A stretch of 64,000 nt of DNA, taken from Sphingomicrobium astaxanthinifaciens. Lineage in GTDB: Bacteria > Pseudomonadota > Alphaproteobacteria > Sphingomonadales > Sphingomonadaceae. Each line of letters begins with the position of its first letter. Positions within the stretch are counted from its first letter, which is position 1. The stretch is from contig NZ_JAKNYM010000002.1 of assembly GCF_022865105.1 (NCBI RefSeq), forward strand, positions 591,501 through 655,500. Reading direction: 5' to 3'. The notes below the pieces were generated by a model. The model was not told the origin of the DNA. It worked only from the letters and a program-made list of their open reading frames with translations, and ran no database searches. Positions 40,894-50,241 of this stretch are shown piece by piece. Position numbers and translations under genes: made by a program.

Positions 40894-41925
40894 CTAGGCG
40901 GCGCCGCCATCGCCATCACCCTCGTCGACGCCAGCGGCGTCGTCGGCCGGCGCGGGGGCGGGGGTCGGCGCCGCGGCCGCCGGCGCCGGTGCGCTCGTCG
41001 GTTCCGCCTCCGCCTCGGCCGCGGGCGCGCGTTGGGTGGTCGGCCGGGGCGCGCTGCGCTGCGGGCGTTGGGTAGCGGCGGTGCGGGTGGTGGTGGTGCT
41101 GGCGGTCGGCCGCGGCGCGGCGGCGCTCGTCTGGCGCGCCGGCGCGCTGCCCGTCGGTGCCGCGCGAGTGCCGCGTTCGAGCAGGTCGCTCGCGAGCAGC
41201 GAGACATCGCGCACGCGTTCGCTGTCGGGGCCGAGCTGGACGATGTCGGTGTCGCCCACCGTGACGCGCAGCGCCTCGGGGCGCGCGGTCTCGAGCGTGG
41301 GCGCGCTCGCGCTGGCGGGCACCAGATAGTCCTCGCCGCGGGTCATCAGCCCCTCGTAGAGCCGATCATCGCCATCGCGCACGCGCAGCCAGACCTCGTC
41401 GGTGGCGATCAGCCGCACCGGGCCCTCGGGGGGCGCCGGATCGGCCACCGCGGGGGTGACCTCGGCGGGCTCGGCCTCGGCGACCGCTTCGGCGGCTTCC
41501 TCTTCGGCGGCGAGGCGGCGATCGTTCATCCAGCTGAACAGCAGGATCGCGCCGATCACCGCGGCGGCGGCGACGACGATCACCCAGCGCGGCATCCCGC
41601 GCGAGGTGTCGGCGACTTCATAGGCGCCGACATGCGCGGTGGGCGGCTGCCACGCCCCCATCTCGGCGCGGACCTGGTTGCCGATCGCCTCGCGGTCGAG
41701 CCCGACCGCCTCGGCATAGGTCTTGGCAAAGCCGACCGAATAGGTGGCGGCGGGCAGCTTGGACCAGATGCCGGCCTCGAGGTTTTCGAGGTGGCGCTGG
41801 GGGATGCGGCTGTCGCGCGCCAGCTCCTCGAGGCTGAGCCCCTTGTCCTCGCGCGCGGCGCGCAACTGCTCGCCCACCGGAGTGCCCGCGTCGGCCGCGC
41901 TGATGTCGTTGTCGGTCTCGTCCAT
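40894..41925 (-). CDS. RodZ-like helix-turn-helix membrane protein
   Basis: This 343-residue protein has an N-terminal HTH (about 16-75, LRAAREDKGLSLEELARDSRIPQRHLENLEAG), a single membrane helix (about 113-131), then a DUF4115-like domain (about 170-225) and a long threonine-, alanine- and proline-rich tail. This is the RodZ plan, which links MreB to the envelope. The tail is longer than usual. ATG 41925 (MDETDND) is preferred to 41985. No mre genes are nearby, so the division role is inferred from architecture alone. Confidence 0.8.
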   Translation of the reverse strand: MDETDNDISAADAGTPVGEQLRAAREDKGLSLEELARDSRIPQRHLENLEAGIWSKLPAATYSVGFAKTYAEAVGLDREAIGNQVRAEMGAWQPPTAHVGAYEVADTSRGMPRWVIVVAAAAVIGAILLFSWMNDRRLAAEEEAAEAVAEAEPAEVTPAVADPAPPEGPVRLIATDEVWLRVRDGDDRLYEGLMTRGEDYLVPASASAPTLETARPEALRVTVGDTDIVQLGPDSERVRDVSLLASDLLERGTRAAPTGSAPARQTSAAAPRPTASTTTTRTAATQRPQRSAPRPTTQRAPAAEAEAEPTSAPAPAAAAPTPAPAPADDAAGVDEGDGDGGAA

Positions 41926-42002
41926 GTCCGTCCACCCCTTGTCCCGATCGGCTTCGAAAGAAGGCGGTTCGCCCCCCCTTGTCAACCACCATGGCGGGGC
42001 GG

Positions 42003-44264
42003 TCAGTCGAGGATCACGCCCTGCTCGCTCGCCCAGCTCGACAGCGCGCGGCGCATGTCGCGGGGCGGGTCGGCGAGCAGCTCATCCATCTGCTGCGCCA
42101 CCTTGCCCGCGTCGAGCGAGCGGATCATCGCCTTGATCGGGCCGATCGCGGCGGGGGTGATCGAGAAGCGGCGCAGCCCGATGCCGACCAGCGCCATCGC
42201 CTCGAGCGTGCGCCCGCCCATCTCGCCGCAGATCCGCACCGGGGTCGAATGCGCGTCGCATTGCGCGATGATCCGCCGCAGGTAGCGCAGGATCGCGGGG
42301 CTGAGCCAGTCGTAGCGGTCGGCCAGCCGCGGGTCGCCGCGATCGGCGGCAAAGAGGAACTGGGTGAGGTCGTTGGTGCCGATCGACAGGAAATCGACCC
42401 GTGGCAGGAGCTGGTCGAGCATCTCGGCCAGCGCGGGGACCTCGAGCATCGCGCCATATTCGACCACCGTCGGCAGGAAGCGTTTCTGGCCGCGCAGCCA
42501 GGCGATCTGGTCCTCGAACAGCGCGCGCGCCTCTTCATATTCCCACGGCTCGGAGACCATCGGGAACATCACCTTGAGGTGACGCCCGGCGGCGGCCTCG
42601 ATGAGCGCCCGCGCCTGCGCCTTCATCAGTGCCTTGCGATCGAGGCTGAGGCGCAGCGCGCGCCACCCCATCGCCGGGTTCTCGGCCACGTCCTTCTCGT
42701 CGAGATAAGGCAGCGCCTTGTCGCCACCGATGTCGATGGTGCGGAACACGACGGGCTTGTCGCCGGCCGCCGCGAGCACCGTCTTGTAGAGCTTGTACTG
42801 GCTCTCGCGCCCCGGCAGCGTGGCGGCGACGAGGAACTGGAACTCGGTCCGGAACAGCCCGATCCCCGCGGCGCCGACGGTGTCGAGGTGATCGGCATCC
42901 TCGGCGAGCCCGGCATTGACCATCAGCTCGACCTGCTGCCCGTCCACGGTCTCGGCGGGCTTTTCGAGGTTGGCGGCGAATTCGGCGCGGCGCGCCTGCG
43001 TCATCGCCATGCGCTCGTCGAACGCGTCGCGCTCGCGCGGTTCGGGCCGCACGGTGATGGTGGCGTGGTCGCCGTCGACGAGGATCTCGTCGCCCTCCGC
43101 CGCGATATGGCGGATGTCCTCGATCTTGCCGACCATCGGCACCCCCATCGCGCGCGCGACGATGGTGACGTGCGCGGTCAGCGAGCCTTCCTGCAGGACG
43201 ATGCCCTTGAGCCGCCGCTTGTCGTAATCGAGCAGTTCGGCGGGCCCGAGGTTGCGCGCGATCAGGATGGTGTCTTCCTGCAGCCCGGTCTGGGCCGCGG
43301 TGCCGACGCGCCCCGAGACGATGCGCAGCAGCCGGTTCGACAGGTCCTCGAGATCGTGCATCCGCTCCTTGAGCAACGGGTCGTCGATCTCCTGCATCCG
43401 CGCGCGGGTGCGCTGCTGGACCCGCTCGATCGCCGCCTCGGCGGTCAGCCCGCTGTCGATCGCCTCGTTGATGCGGCGGCTCCAGCCCTCGTCATAGGCG
43501 AACATCTTGTAGGTCTCGAGCACCTCGTGATGCTCGCCCCCGGTACCGAATTCGGCATCGCGGATATTGGCGTCGATCTGCTCGCGCATCTTGCGGAAGG
43601 CGGCGTAGACGCGCGCGCGCTCGGCCTCGATGTCCTCGGCGACGGTATGCTCGACGGTGACCTTGGGCTGGTGGAAGACGGCGCGGCCGCGCGCCATCCC
43701 GGTGACCAGCTTCAACCCCGCGAGTTGCTGCGCGCCGGTGTCGCGCGCGCGCCCCTTGGTGCCGTCGGCGAGCCCCGCCGAGGCGAGCAGTTCGCTGAGC
43801 ACCATCGCCACCGTCTGCAGCGCCTCGATCTCGACCTCGAGATACTTGCGGCTGTCCTCGTGCTGCACGGTGAGCACCCCGATCGGGGTCTCGCGCCGCA
43901 CGATCGGCACCCCGGCGAAGGAGTGGAAATGCTCCTCCCCGGTCTCGGGGCGGAAGGCGAATTGCGGGTGGCGGCTGGCTTCCTCGAGGTTGAGGATGAG
44001 CATCTGCTCGGCGATCGTGCCGACGAGCCCCTCGCCCATCTCGAGCCGGGTCTTGTGCACCGCTTCGCGGTTGAGCCCGTGGGTCGCGAACAGCTCGAGA
44101 TGCCCCTCCTTGAGGACATAGATCGAGCACACCTCGCTCTCCATCGCCTCGGCGATGATGTCGACCACCTTGTCGAGCTTGGCCTGCGCGCTGCCGCGGG
44201 CGGCCATGACGGCGTGGAGGCCGGTGAGGATTTCGCGGGCGGCAAAGGCGGCGCTTTCGACCAT
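42003..44264 (-). CDS. ptsP: Phosphoenolpyruvate-protein phosphotransferase PtsP (nitrogen PTS EI)
   Basis: This is the enzyme I of the nitrogen-related PTS, 753 residues. A GAF domain (about 10-165) is followed by the PEP-utilising N domain, the phospho-His region GSLTAHVTIVARAMG, and the PEP-binding barrel with FLSIGTNDLTQFLFAADRGD. It phosphorylates NPr, and the chain controls nitrogen and potassium responses. ATG 44264 (MVESAAFAAREIL) is chosen because the frame upstream lacks GAF-like sequence. Confidence 0.95.
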   Translation of the reverse strand: MVESAAFAAREILTGLHAVMAARGSAQAKLDKVVDIIAEAMESEVCSIYVLKEGHLELFATHGLNREAVHKTRLEMGEGLVGTIAEQMLILNLEEASRHPQFAFRPETGEEHFHSFAGVPIVRRETPIGVLTVQHEDSRKYLEVEIEALQTVAMVLSELLASAGLADGTKGRARDTGAQQLAGLKLVTGMARGRAVFHQPKVTVEHTVAEDIEAERARVYAAFRKMREQIDANIRDAEFGTGGEHHEVLETYKMFAYDEGWSRRINEAIDSGLTAEAAIERVQQRTRARMQEIDDPLLKERMHDLEDLSNRLLRIVSGRVGTAAQTGLQEDTILIARNLGPAELLDYDKRRLKGIVLQEGSLTAHVTIVARAMGVPMVGKIEDIRHIAAEGDEILVDGDHATITVRPEPRERDAFDERMAMTQARRAEFAANLEKPAETVDGQQVELMVNAGLAEDADHLDTVGAAGIGLFRTEFQFLVAATLPGRESQYKLYKTVLAAAGDKPVVFRTIDIGGDKALPYLDEKDVAENPAMGWRALRLSLDRKALMKAQARALIEAAAGRHLKVMFPMVSEPWEYEEARALFEDQIAWLRGQKRFLPTVVEYGAMLEVPALAEMLDQLLPRVDFLSIGTNDLTQFLFAADRGDPRLADRYDWLSPAILRYLRRIIAQCDAHSTPVRICGEMGGRTLEAMALVGIGLRRFSITPAAIGPIKAMIRSLDAGKVAQQMDELLADPPRDMRRALSSWASEQGVILD

Positions 44265-44445
44265 GCGCCAAGCGCTAGCAGGTCGGGAGCGGGGAGGAAA
44301 GCGGGGGTTTCGGGTCCGAATCGGTGGCGATCGCGCTGGCCTCGCTCCCCCCGCAGCGGGCACGATCGAGCCCCCAGCAAGAGGATGTTGCCGATGACTT
44401 TCCATCGCCCGATCGACCCGCCCCGACGCGGTCACGGTCCCGGCC

Positions 44446-44907
44446 GTGCCGCCGCAAGCGGGCGCCGATCCGGCGGGAATCGTGTTCCCCTGCCCGACCG
44501 CGGAGCTCGAGCGGCTGTCGAGCGACCTGCTCGGCGCGGTCGATCGCTTCCAGGCCGACCAGGACGCGCATCTCTTCGGGTTGCGGCTGTCGCGGCTGCT
44601 GACGCTGATCCGGCTGCAGCTCGCGCGCGCCGACATCGCCGCGCGCGCCCGTGCGCAGGCGCGCGACGACGCCGCACTGGCGCGGCTGGCGCGCGCCGCG
44701 GCCGAGGAGGGGGAAGCGGTCGCCGCGACGATCGAGCGCTTCGCGCGCCGCTATGCCGACGCGGGCAGCGCGATCAGCGACTTCACCAATTTCCGGCACG
44801 ATGCGCGGGTGCTGGTCGGCCATCTCGCCGAACGGGTGGAGCGCGAGCGGGCCATCCTGCCGCGCCTCGCGGGCCAGCTGCGCGCGGTCGAGGCCAAGCG
44901 GCCGTAG
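44446..44907 (+). CDS. Helical protein of unknown function
   Basis: This 153-residue alanine-, arginine- and leucine-rich, mainly helical protein contains DQDAHLFGLRLSRLLTLIRLQLARAD and SDFTNFRHDARVLVGHLAERVERE. It looks like a coiled-coil or four-helix protein, but I see no family signature. GTG 44446 is the first possible start after an in-frame TGA at 44395. Codon use fits the core genome. It has no strong ribosome binding site, so the start is uncertain. Confidence 0.5.
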   Translation: MPPQAGADPAGIVFPCPTAELERLSSDLLGAVDRFQADQDAHLFGLRLSRLLTLIRLQLARADIAARARAQARDDAALARLARAAAEEGEAVAATIERFARRYADAGSAISDFTNFRHDARVLVGHLAERVERERAILPRLAGQLRAVEAKRP

Positions 44908-44980
44908 GCGCGGCCGCTTCGCGACGCGACGGATCGGCGGCTCTACGGCCACCCTCCTCGGCGGCTCGACAACCGCCTCG

Positions 44981-45493
44981 ATGCCGCTAAGGCTCGCCAC
45001 GGTTGATGTGGGGAGTATCGCCTTGTTGTCATGCTGTCTCTGCGCCGCCAGCCTTGCCCTGATCCCGCCCACGCCGCCGCCGGTGATCGCGTGGGACGAT
45101 GCGCAGGTCGAAGCGATGCACGACGCGCTCGGGGAAGAAGGCACCCGCCTCGGGATGGCGCTGGCGACGGCCGAAGCCCAGGCGCGACGGGCGGTCCGCG
45201 CGCTCGACGCCGACAGCAGTGATGCCGACATCCGCGAGGCACGAGATGCCATGGCCCGCTACACGGCGGCTTTCGGCGCCTACGAGACGATCCGCCTCCA
45301 GCTCAAGGCGATGGAACTCCGGCTCCCGACCCCGCTCAGCGAGGCCGATGCCGACAAGGTCGCGCGGCTGATTGTCTCGCGCTACGACCTGCTCAATGCT
45401 GCGGCGCGGCGACGCGGGGCGCTCGAGGCGCTCTATCGCGAGAAGCTCGACGCCTCCGCGCCGCCGATCATCACCGCGCCCGCCGCCGACTAG
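44981..45493 (+). CDS. Exported or membrane-anchored protein of unknown function
   Basis: This 170-residue protein has an N-terminal hydrophobic stretch (IALLSCCLCAASLALI, about 13-28) that looks like a signal peptide or lipoprotein-like leader. A helical body follows, containing ARDAMARYTAAFGAYETIRLQLKAMELRLPTPLSEAD and IVSRYDLLNAAARRRGALEALYREKL. No family is recognised. GTG 45008 is an alternative start. Its stop shares CTAG with the stop of the convergent gene at 45490-45493. Confidence 0.55.
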   Translation: MPLRLATVDVGSIALLSCCLCAASLALIPPTPPPVIAWDDAQVEAMHDALGEEGTRLGMALATAEAQARRAVRALDADSSDADIREARDAMARYTAAFGAYETIRLQLKAMELRLPTPLSEADADKVARLIVSRYDLLNAAARRRGALEALYREKLDASAPPIITAPAAD

Positions 45494-46500
45494 CCCCGGT
45501 TGGACAGCGCGGCAGCGGCCTCGTCGACCAGTTCCTTCACGATGTCGGCGATGGGCTCCTCGCGCTTGACCATCCCGACCGACTGGCCGGCCATGACGCT
45601 GCCGCTCTCGACGTCGCCGTCGATCACCGCGCGCTTGAGGGCGCCCGCCCAATAATGCTCGATCTGGAGCTGGGCCTCGCCCATCTCGAGTTCGCCGCTG
45701 TCGAGCTTGGCGGCGACCTCGCGCTGCTTGGCCGAGAAATTCTCGGTCTCGCGATTCTTGAGCGCGCGCACCGGGATCACCGGCAGCCGCGGATCGATCT
45801 GGACGCTCGGCACCGCGTCGCGCGCGGAGGCGCGCAGGAACATCTTCTTGAAATTCTCGTGCGCGATGCACTCGTGCGCGCACACGAAGCGGGTGCCCAG
45901 CTGGACCCCGACCGCGCCCATCTCGAGATAGGCGGCGATCGCCTCGCCGCGCCCGATCCCGCCGGCGACGAACACCGGCATGTCGGCGGCGACGTGGGGC
46001 AGGATCTCCTGCGCGAGCACGCTGGTCGAGACGGGGCCGATATGCCCGCCCGCTTCCATCCCCTCGACGACCAGCGCATCGACCCCCGAGCGCTTGAGCT
46101 TCTTGGCCAGCGCCAGCGCGGGGGCGAAGGCGATGAGCTTGGCGCCATTGCCCTTGATGCGGTCGATCGACTTGCCGCTCGGCAGCCCGCCCGCGAGCAC
46201 GACGTGGCTCACCTCGTGGCGCGCGCAGATGTCGATGAGGTCGTCGATGTCGGGGTGCATGGTGATGAGGTTCACCCCGAACGGCTTGTCGGTCATCGCC
46301 TTGGTCGCGGCGATTTCCTTGTCGAGCAGCTCGGGCGGCATCGCCCCGCAGGCGATGACGCCGAACCCGCCCGCGTTGGAGATCGCGGAGACGAGGTTGC
46401 GTTCGCTAATCCAGCTCATCGCGCCGCCCATGATGGCCCAGCGGGTGCCGAGGAATTCGGTCCCGCGCGCCATTAGGCGGTCGAGCTTGTCGTGGCTCAT
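45490..46500 (-). CDS. Nitronate monooxygenase / NAD(P)H-dependent flavin oxidoreductase family
   Basis: This 336-residue TIM-barrel flavoprotein carries MGGAMSWISERNLVSAISNAGGFGVIACG at its start and VEGMEAGGHIGPVST and FVAGGIGRGEAIAAYLEMGAVGVQLGTRFV further on. These are the FMN-phosphate and active-site stretches of the 2-nitropropane dioxygenase-like family. The members oxidise nitronates or act as enoyl-ACP reductase-like enzymes; which applies here is unknown. ATG 46500 (MSHDKLDRLMARG) is the family start. The lysC stop lies 4 bases upstream, so they are probably co-transcribed. Confidence 0.88.
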   Translation of the reverse strand: MSHDKLDRLMARGTEFLGTRWAIMGGAMSWISERNLVSAISNAGGFGVIACGAMPPELLDKEIAATKAMTDKPFGVNLITMHPDIDDLIDICARHEVSHVVLAGGLPSGKSIDRIKGNGAKLIAFAPALALAKKLKRSGVDALVVEGMEAGGHIGPVSTSVLAQEILPHVAADMPVFVAGGIGRGEAIAAYLEMGAVGVQLGTRFVCAHECIAHENFKKMFLRASARDAVPSVQIDPRLPVIPVRALKNRETENFSAKQREVAAKLDSGELEMGEAQLQIEHYWAGALKRAVIDGDVESGSVMAGQSVGMVKREEPIADIVKELVDEAAAALSNRG

Positions 46501-46504
46501 CTGA

Positions 46505-47698
46505 TCATTCCCCCAGTTCGAATGCGGCATGCAGCGCGCGGACCGCGACGTCGACCTGCTCGTCGGGCACCAGCGCGCTGGCCTTGAGTTCGGAAAGCGT
46601 GGCCGCGAGCAGCGGCACCTGCCGGTCGGCGAGCACGTCGAAGACCTTGGCGGCAAGCTCGGGATTGGAGCGGATGCCGACCCCGACGACGCTGACCTTG
46701 GCGACATTGTCGTCGCTGGTGACGGCGGTCTGGCCGATCGCGTCCTTGGCGCCGTCGAGCGCCTTGAGCGCGCGCGCCAGGTTGGTCTTGGGCACGGTGA
46801 AGTGAAGGCTGTCGGGCCCTTGCGCGACCATGTCGACCGACAGCCCCTCGCTCGCCAGCGCGCGCAACGCGGCGGCGAGCCGCCCGGGGCGGTCGCTCGC
46901 GGCGAGCTTGACCAGCGCCTCGCTGCGGTCGGCGGCGATGCCGGAGATGGCGATGCGTTCCATGTCAGCCTCTTCCCAGTTGGTGATGATGTGGGTGCCC
47001 GGTTCGTCCTCGAAGGCGGAGCGAACCGTCAGCGGCATGTCCTCGCGGATGGCCAGCCCGACCGAGCGGACCTGCAGCACCTTGGCCCCCGCGCCCGCCA
47101 GCTCGAGCATTTCCTCGGCGCCCACCGCCTCGAGCTTGCGCGCGGTCGGCTCGATCCGCGGGTCGGTGGTATAGACCCCCGCCACGTCGGTGTAGATGTC
47201 GCAGCGGTCGGCCCGCAGCCCGGCGGCGATGGCGACCGCGCTGGTGTCCGAGCCGCCGCGCCCCAGCGTGGCGATGCGCCCCTCCTCGGTGCGGCCCTGG
47301 AAACCCGGGATGACCGCGACGGTGCCCGCGCGCAGCGCGCCGTCGAGCGCCCCGCTCTCGATCTTCTCGACCCGCGCATTGCCGTGGACCCCGCTCGCCT
47401 CGAGCAATTGCCAGCCCATGAAGCTGCGCGCCTCGAGCCCGGCATTCTGGAGCGTCATCGCGAGCAGCCCCGCGGTGACCTGTTCGCCGCTCGCCACCAC
47501 CACGTCATATTCGCGCGGGTCGTGATGCGCGGCGGCTTCCTTGCAAAATTGCACCAGCCGGTCGGTCTCGCCCGCCATCGCCGAGACGACCACGCAGGTC
47601 TCGCTGCTCGCCGCCTGCCGCTCGACGAGCCGGGCGACGTGGCGGATGCGTTCGATCCCCGCCATCGAGGTGCCCCCGAACTTCATCACGACCCGCAT
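46505..47698 (-). CDS. lysC: Aspartate kinase LysC
   Basis: Aspartate kinase starts the lysine, threonine and methionine pathway. The 397-residue protein has the kinase start MKFGGTS, the middle LGRGGSDTSAVAIAAGL, and two C-terminal ACT regulatory domains beginning near MERIAISGIAADRSEALVKL and VSVVGVGIRSNPELA. ACT domains sense lysine or threonine. The ATG 47698 has GGAG 5 bases upstream on the minus strand. It diverges from ubiG with 46 bases between the starts. Confidence 0.95.
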   Translation of the reverse strand: MRVVMKFGGTSMAGIERIRHVARLVERQAASSETCVVVSAMAGETDRLVQFCKEAAAHHDPREYDVVVASGEQVTAGLLAMTLQNAGLEARSFMGWQLLEASGVHGNARVEKIESGALDGALRAGTVAVIPGFQGRTEEGRIATLGRGGSDTSAVAIAAGLRADRCDIYTDVAGVYTTDPRIEPTARKLEAVGAEEMLELAGAGAKVLQVRSVGLAIREDMPLTVRSAFEDEPGTHIITNWEEADMERIAISGIAADRSEALVKLAASDRPGRLAAALRALASEGLSVDMVAQGPDSLHFTVPKTNLARALKALDGAKDAIGQTAVTSDDNVAKVSVVGVGIRSNPELAAKVFDVLADRQVPLLAATLSELKASALVPDEQVDVAVRALHAAFELGE

Positions 47699-47744
47699 AT
47701 TTTCTCCGCGTGGCAAAACGTTTCGGTGCTGGTAGGATGGGGGC

Positions 47745-48464
47745 ATGGCGAAGACAAGCATCCTGGCCTCCGAGGCCGCGCATTTCGGTGGCCTCGCGGG
47801 CGACTGGTGGGACCCGAAGGGCGCGTCCGCCATGCTCCACAAGCTCAACCCGGTGCGGCTGGGATTCGTGCGCGAACAGCTCGACCGCCATTTCGGGCTC
47901 GACGAATGCGACTTCGCGCCGCTCGAAGGCAAGCGCGCGATGGACGTTGGCTGCGGCGCGGGGCTGCTCACCGAACCGCTCGCGCGGCTGGGGGCGAGCG
48001 TCACCGGGGTCGATGCCGCGCAGGAGCTGATCGAGGCGGCGCGGGTGCACGCGGCGGGGCAGGGGCTGGCGATCGACTATGTCGCGGGCGAGGTCGCCGG
48101 CGTCGAGGGCCGCTTCGACCTCGTCACCGCGATGGAAGTGATCGAACATGTCGCGAGCCCGCGCGATTTCCTCGCCACGCTGGTGTCGAAGCTGGCCGAT
48201 GACGGGCTGCTCATCCTCTCGACCCCCAACAAGACCCCGCTGTCGCGGCTGCTGACGATCACGCTGGCCGAAGGGACGGGGCGCATCCCCAAGGGGACCC
48301 ACGACTATGACATGTTCATCCCCCCCGAAGAACTCGCGGCGATGCTGGCCGAGCTGGGGATGGAGGTGATCGAGACCAAGGGCATCGCCTTCTCGCCCGC
48401 AAGGGGGCTCCATTTGTCGGAAGACCTGCGGCTCAACTACCTGGTGAGCGCGCGCAAGGCGTAG
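47745..48464 (+). CDS. ubiG: Ubiquinone biosynthesis O-methyltransferase UbiG
   Basis: UbiG performs both O-methylations of ubiquinone synthesis using SAM. The 239-residue protein has motif I DVGCGAGLLTEPLARLGASVTGVDA, the preceding WWDPKGASAMLHKLNPVRLGFV (UbiG-specific), and LLILSTPNKTPLSRLLTIT. The length matches. It is divergent from lysC. GAGGGG (48471-48476) and CCCCTC (48491-48496) followed by CTTTTC may terminate it. Confidence 0.94.
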   Translation: MAKTSILASEAAHFGGLAGDWWDPKGASAMLHKLNPVRLGFVREQLDRHFGLDECDFAPLEGKRAMDVGCGAGLLTEPLARLGASVTGVDAAQELIEAARVHAAGQGLAIDYVAGEVAGVEGRFDLVTAMEVIEHVASPRDFLATLVSKLADDGLLILSTPNKTPLSRLLTITLAEGTGRIPKGTHDYDMFIPPEELAAMLAELGMEVIETKGIAFSPARGLHLSEDLRLNYLVSARKA

Positions 48465-48470
48465 GCACCC

Positions 48471-48502
48471 GAGGGGGCGGGGCGGCCTGACCCCTCCTTT
48501 TC
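48471..48502 (+). terminator. Possible terminator after ubiG
   Basis: A six-base stem, GAGGGG with CCCCTC, has a 14-base loop that is itself GC-rich, and is followed by CTTTTCT. The stem is short and the loop long. It begins 7 bases after the ubiG stop. Confidence 0.4.
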
Positions 48503-48589
48503 TGTCGATTGGCGATCGCGGGCTGGCCGGCTTTCGCGCGCTGGTGACCAAGCGATGCTCGCGCCGCTCCGCCTGCCTGGGCGCGCCTG

Positions 48590-49261
48590 CTAGAAGTCCA
48601 CCTTGTCGTAGTGCGCGGGCGGGGCGAGCCCTTCCATCCGCTCGCCCAGCAGCGGGCGAAAGCAGGGGCGGCTTTTCATCACCGCATACCAGGTCTTGGC
48701 CTGTTCGTGCCCGCGCCAGTCGAGCGCGCCGAGATAGTCGACCACGCTGAGCTGCGCGGCGGCGGAGAAATCGGCGAGGCTGAGGCTCGGCCCCGCCAGC
48801 CAGCGGCGGTGGTCGAGCAGATAGTCCATGTAATCGAGATGGCCGTTGGCGGCGCGCATCGCGTCGCGCAGCCGCACCGTGTCGGGGCTGGCGCGGGTGA
48901 CGAGCCGCTTGAGCATGCGCTCCTCGAGCAGCGGGGCGACGACGTCGGCGAAGAACTTGCGGTCGAACCAGTCGCACAGGCGGCGGATCTCGGCGCGCTG
49001 TTCGGGGCCGCCCTGGAGCATCCCCATCTTCTCGGTCGTCTCCTCGACCCATTCGCAGATCGGCTGCGCGCCGATGAGGACGTGACCGCGCTGCGGATCG
49101 ACCAGCACCGGGGTCTCGCCCGCGGGGCTCATGTCGAGGAACTCGTCGCGCCGCTCCCACGGATATTCGCGCACCAGTTCGTGCGCCACGCCCTTCTCGC
49201 CGAGGACGAGACGGACCTTGCGGCCATGCGCGCAGAGCGGGAATTGGAAGAGCTGCAACAT
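48590..49261 (-). CDS. Glutathione S-transferase family protein
   Basis: This 223-residue cytosolic protein has an N-terminal thioredoxin-like domain (MLQLFQFPLCAHGRKVRLVLGEKG, then GETPVLVD with the cis-proline) and an all-helical C-terminal domain (DYLLDHRRWLAGPSLSLADFSAAAQLSV). Cys10 in PLCAHGRKVR is the likely active residue. The substrate is unknown. It may be transcribed separately from the DUF2059 gene, because a strong terminator lies between them. Confidence 0.88.
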   Translation of the reverse strand: MLQLFQFPLCAHGRKVRLVLGEKGVAHELVREYPWERRDEFLDMSPAGETPVLVDPQRGHVLIGAQPICEWVEETTEKMGMLQGGPEQRAEIRRLCDWFDRKFFADVVAPLLEERMLKRLVTRASPDTVRLRDAMRAANGHLDYMDYLLDHRRWLAGPSLSLADFSAAAQLSVVDYLGALDWRGHEQAKTWYAVMKSRPCFRPLLGERMEGLAPPAHYDKVDF

Positions 49262-49275
49262 CGATCAAGCTTGCT

Positions 49276-49317
49276 GATAAGAAAGGCCGCCCGCCCCGTC
49301 CAGCGGGGCGAGCGGCC
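49276..49317 (-). terminator. Rho-independent terminator after the DUF2059 gene
   Basis: On the minus strand, GGCCGC and GCCCCG pair with CGGGGC and GCGGCC in a long stem with a small internal loop. TTTCTTATC follows (49284-49276). It lies just downstream of the DUF2059 stop and upstream of the GST gene. Confidence 0.7.
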
Positions 49318-49337
49318 AGGATGTCGGAAGGCGAGGC

Positions 49338-50213
49338 CTAGTCGTGGTCGTGCGCCTCGGCCGCATCTTCCATCTGTTCCTCGACCTCTTCATCGACCAT
49401 GTCGATGCATTCGCTGTCGTCACCTTCCTCGAGATCCTCGCACGCCGGGGCCGGCTCGGGGAACATCGGCGGCAGGTGCGCCATGCGCGCGGTCATCGTT
49501 TGCGCCAGCGGCTTCATCGCCGGCAGCGCGGCGGGAAGACCCTCGAGAAGGCCGAGATAATATTCGGGCTGGAAGCCGATCAGCATGTAGTTGCGCGCGA
49601 ACTTGCGCCCCGTCGGCGTGGCCGCGAAGGCCGCCAGTTCGAGCAGTTCGGCCTCGCTATACTGGCGCGCGAAGACGCGGGCCATGCCATCGCGGAAGGG
49701 GCCGTCGAAGGCGGCGGCGAGGGGCGGCAGTTCGGTGTCGAGGACGTCGCGGATGATCGTCAGGCGCTCGTCGAAATGCTCATCCTTCTCGGCGATCATC
49801 GAAGCGACCGACTTGTCGCCGAGCATGGCGATGAACATCGCGGCGGTCGCCTCGATCTGTTCGTCGCTGAGCTCCTCGATGCCGTCGAAGTTGAAGTCGT
49901 CACCCATTTCGGCGTCGAGCGCCTTCATGCCCGCGACGATCGCCTTGGCGCTCTCGACCACGCCATATTCCTCGGCCAGCTGCGGGATCGGGGTGTAGAG
50001 CATCTTGTCGGCATAGGGGCCGACCAGATAGTCGACGACATATTCGGTGTTGCCCGCGGGCCAGATCATGTCGACCGCGCCGCGCGCGAGTTCGATCTTG
50101 GCATCGCTGGGCGCGAGCGCGACGGTCTCGACGCCGCTGTCCTGCGCGGCCAGCGCGGGGCTGGCGATGGTCAGGGCGAGCGCGCTGGCGCTCAGGGCGA
50201 AGAGTTTCTGCAT
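49338..50213 (-). CDS. DUF2059 family exported protein
   Basis: This 291-residue protein has a signal peptide (about 1-22, ending SPALAAQ). A helical body contains RVFARQYSEAELLELAAFAATPTGRKFARNYMLIGF, the DUF2059 core. It ends in an acidic tail with CEDLEEGDDSEC and HDHD. The function is unknown. ATG 50213 (MQKLFALSASAL) is chosen because it begins the signal peptide; the upstream frame overlaps nothing recognisable. It is 28 bases from uppP. Confidence 0.78.
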   Translation of the reverse strand: MQKLFALSASALALTIASPALAAQDSGVETVALAPSDAKIELARGAVDMIWPAGNTEYVVDYLVGPYADKMLYTPIPQLAEEYGVVESAKAIVAGMKALDAEMGDDFNFDGIEELSDEQIEATAAMFIAMLGDKSVASMIAEKDEHFDERLTIIRDVLDTELPPLAAAFDGPFRDGMARVFARQYSEAELLELAAFAATPTGRKFARNYMLIGFQPEYYLGLLEGLPAALPAMKPLAQTMTARMAHLPPMFPEPAPACEDLEEGDDSECIDMVDEEVEEQMEDAAEAHDHD

Positions 50214-50241
50214 GGTTAGTCCCCCCGGACCGGTGATGAAA

